From Candidatus Poribacteria bacterium (lineage in GTDB: Bacteria > Poribacteria > DTPJ01), in assembly GCA_011334435.1 (NCBI GenBank), contig DTPJ01000323.1, forward strand, positions 1 to 7,629: DNA of 7,629 nucleotides, written 5' to 3'. The notes below the pieces were generated by a model that had not been told where the DNA came from, did no database searches, and worked only from the letters and a program-made list of their open reading frames with translations. Each line of letters opens with the position of its first letter. Within the stretch, counting starts at the first letter, position 1. The position numbers and the translations under genes are program-made. Positions 6,809 through 7,629 of the stretch are shown piece by piece.

Positions 6809-7246
6809 TTACTTCTCCTCTACAAGAGTCAGTGCCTCGTTTGGACAATGAGCGACACATGCAGGTATTTCAAGACCTGGACAAAGGTCACATTTGGATG
6901 CTATTCGTCTAATCCTTTCATCCCGAAGGATCGCTCCGCGATGACAGACCATAATACATGTCCAACAACCGACGCATCTCTCTGGATCATGCATAACTTG
7001 ACCTGTTTCTTCGTCAATATACATAGCACCTGTTATACATGAATATACACAATCTGGCTCTTCACAATGTCTGCATTGGACGGCGAAAGATTGAGCGCCC
7101 TTTTCCTCAACGTGGACACGAGCCATAGGGATTTCCTTTTTGAAGGATTTAATGATGTCTTTAGACTTTGAATGCTGAACCTTGCACCAAACTTCGCAAA
7201 GACGACAACCTATACAAACTTCCTCGTTAGCAACAACTCTTTTCAT
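6809..7246 (-). CDS. 4x[4Fe-4S] ferredoxin-like electron-transfer protein (DmsB/HycB/CooF type)
   Basis: A 145-residue cytoplasmic iron-sulfur protein with 16 cysteines in four groups: C11xxC14xxC17xxxC21, C58xxC61xxxxC66xxxC70, C91xxC94xxC97xxxC101 and C119xxC122...C130xxxCP (C134). This order is that of the four-cluster electron-transfer subunits of DMSO reductase, formate-hydrogen lyase and CO dehydrogenase (DmsB, HycB, CooF). No signal peptide or Tat motif is present, so it works inside the cell. It is the first gene of the operon, followed by the flavoprotein after 5 nt and by the glutamate synthase genes. This suggests it carries electrons between the FAD protein and the ferredoxin domain of GltB2. 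A comparable set (ferredoxin, NADH oxidase-like protein and split GltB) exists in Thermotoga, from memory. The ATG has AAGGTAGGT eight bases upstream. Confidence 0.92.
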   Translation of the reverse strand: MKRVVANEEVCIGCRLCEVWCKVQHSKSKDIIKSFKKEIPMARVHVEEKGAQSFAVQCRHCEEPDCVYSCITGAMYIDEETGQVMHDPERCVGCWTCIMVCHRGAILRDERIRRIASKCDLCPGLEIPACVAHCPNEALTLVEEK

Positions 7247-7254
7247 ATTTTAGG

Positions 7255-7263
7255 ACCTACCTT
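7255..7263 (-). promoter_or_regulatory. Shine-Dalgarno site of the first operon gene
   Basis: The minus strand reads AAGGTAGGT, resembling AAGGAGGT with one extra base, eight bases before the ATG at 7246-7244. Its AGGTAG core is complementary to CUACCU in the right arm of the leader hairpin (7365-7341), so the two could in principle pair. Confidence 0.6.
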
Positions 7264-7340
7264 TAATATCAACTAATCATAATTGGAAAAATAATTGAAA
7301 GAAATAATAATCATTTGATGAAATTAACACGCTCATCTTA

Positions 7341-7365
7341 TAGGTAGTAGGAAACCTATTACCTA
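7341..7365 (-). promoter_or_regulatory. Leader hairpin / dyad downstream of the glt promoter
   Basis: On the plus strand, TAGGTAGTAGG, AAA and CCTATTACCTA form an 11-position stem with a 3-nt loop (one G-T pair on the plus strand, one A-C mismatch in the minus-strand RNA). It starts about 15 nt after the predicted transcription start, so it is either a hairpin near the 5' end of the glt mRNA or a DNA operator placed to block transcription. No T-run follows on the minus strand, so it is not a plain terminator. Alternative: a remnant of a mobile repeat. I do not recognise a known riboswitch class. Confidence 0.5.
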
Positions 7366-7385
7366 CAATTGATCCTTTTCCATCT

Positions 7386-7414
7386 ATATTATCATAACTT
7401 TCTTGTCTTGTCAA
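7386..7414 (-). promoter_or_regulatory. Sigma70-type promoter of the glt operon
   Basis: The minus strand has a perfect -35 box TTGACA (7414-7409), a 17-nt spacer and a -10 box TAATAT (7391-7386, 4 of 6 with T1, A2 and T6 kept). DNA upstream of the -35 is strongly AT-rich, as in an UP element. Transcription would start near 7379-7380, giving a leader of about 133 nt before the ferredoxin gene. This is the only strong promoter I see for the five-gene operon. Confidence 0.75.
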
Positions 7415-7425
7415 GGTGAAATTTT

Positions 7426-7440
7426 AATTAACAGTTAATT
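7426..7440. promoter_or_regulatory. 15-bp perfect dyad upstream of the glt promoter (candidate regulator site)
   Basis: AATTAACAGTTAATT is a perfect inverted repeat of 7 bp around one central base. Its near edge is 11 bp upstream of the -35 box, a position typical of activator sites centred near -50 to -60. I cannot assign a regulator. In AT-rich DNA such a dyad may also be chance. Confidence 0.35.
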
Positions 7441-7582
7441 TTTCTATTTTAATTTATTCAAGGAGTGCAAAAATATGTAGGCAATAGTTAGTCAATTTTA
7501 TTTATCCTGAGAATTCTGAAAACCAGTTAAATCCAATTATCATAAGGATTAGAAAGCCATATAAAAATGAAAATGCTCCACA
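7441..7582. other. Non-coding stretch upstream of the glt promoter
   Basis: Together with the promoter and leader, bases 7247-7629 are a 383-bp region without a convincing gene. This part is AT-rich. The only translation-like signal on the plus strand is AGGAG before an ATG (7475-7477) that is followed at once by TAG. On the minus strand a short hydrophobic frame (7502-7621) runs through the neighbouring repeat and is judged non-genic. No RNA gene or terminator recognised. Confidence 0.5.
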
Positions 7583-7627
7583 TTTGTCATTCCCGTGAAA
7601 ACGGGAATCCAGAAAAATCATAACAAA
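7583..7627. repeat. Short intergenic palindromic repeat with 8-bp hairpin
   Basis: ATTCCCGT (7589-7596) and ACGGGAAT (7601-7608) form a perfect 8-bp stem around a GAAA tetraloop. The flanks read TTTGTCAT (7583-7590) and ATAACAAA (7620-7627), inverted copies with one mismatch. These ends are identical to those of the 85-bp element at 1962-2046. The core GTCATTCCCG...CGGGAATCC is a repeat found in many bacterial genomes (from memory). It may be cut by the window edge, but the matching ends suggest the copy is complete. Confidence 0.6.
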
Positions 7628-7629
7628 GA

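Noticed and set aside
5517..6860. Longer version of the oxidoreductase starting at 6860
   Set aside because: The extra 19 residues (rich in Cys, Arg and Ser) overlap the ferredoxin gene by 52 nt and have no family similarity. The ATG at 6803 has a good Shine-Dalgarno and begins right before the FAD-binding motif.
7341..7365. Leader hairpin as an intrinsic terminator
   Set aside because: No T-run follows the stem on the minus strand, and on the plus strand only a short, distant TTTTC follows. It is better seen as an operator or leader structure.
7461..7480. AGGAG followed by an ATG on the plus strand, suggesting a divergent gene
   Set aside because: The ATG is directly followed by a TAG stop, so nothing is encoded.
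7502..7621. Minus-strand frame of 39 codons with a hydrophobic stretch (LYGFLILMIIGF)
   Set aside because: It starts inside the palindromic repeat at the window edge, has no clear ribosome-binding site, and its hydrophobic look is expected from T-rich DNA. It could be the tail of a gene extending beyond the window, but a repeat inside the frame makes this unlikely.

Overview
The window is about 7.6 kb of AT-rich DNA. All recognisable genes lie on the minus strand, so transcription runs from right to left. It looks bacterial: there is a near-consensus sigma70-type promoter, clear Shine-Dalgarno sites, an intrinsic terminator and two small intergenic palindromic repeats of a kind widespread in bacteria. 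The gene content (many iron-sulfur proteins and an archaeal-type split glutamate synthase) suggests an anaerobe. I cannot place it in a phylum from sequence alone.

Layout in the direction of transcription. Positions 7629-7247 hold no convincing gene. They contain a palindromic repeat at the window edge, a 15-bp perfect dyad, a promoter (TTGACA-17 nt-TAATAT) and a leader of about 130 nt with an 11-bp-stem hairpin. Positions 7246-2099 form one tightly packed five-gene operon: a 4x[4Fe-4S] ferredoxin-like protein, an FAD/NAD(H) oxidoreductase, and the three domains of glutamate synthase as separate proteins (glutaminase GltB1, ferredoxin-fused FMN synthase GltB2, and the GXGXG beta-helix protein GltB3). 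Junctions are a 5-nt gap, a 4-nt ATGA overlap, a 23-nt overlap and a 1-nt gap. The operon ends in an intrinsic terminator at about 2096-2043, followed by an 85-bp repeat. A second unit then begins: nadE (glutamine-dependent NAD+ synthetase), followed after 27 nt by the start of a KaiC/RecA-like ATPase-fold gene that runs off the left edge and appears to lack the P-loop lysine.

Inferred joint function: the oxidoreductase takes electrons from a pyridine nucleotide (an acidic residue suggests NADH) and passes them through the ferredoxin-like protein to the Fe-S clusters and FMN of GltB2. GltB1 hydrolyses glutamine, and the ammonia is used to convert 2-oxoglutarate to glutamate. No classical GltD small subunit is present; the flavoprotein/ferredoxin pair seems to replace it. 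NadE is also glutamine-dependent and makes NAD+, so the whole stretch concerns glutamine nitrogen and NAD metabolism.

The core genes are known families. The less explained items are the hairpin and dyad around the glt promoter, the degenerate KaiC-like protein behind nadE, and the paired intergenic repeats.
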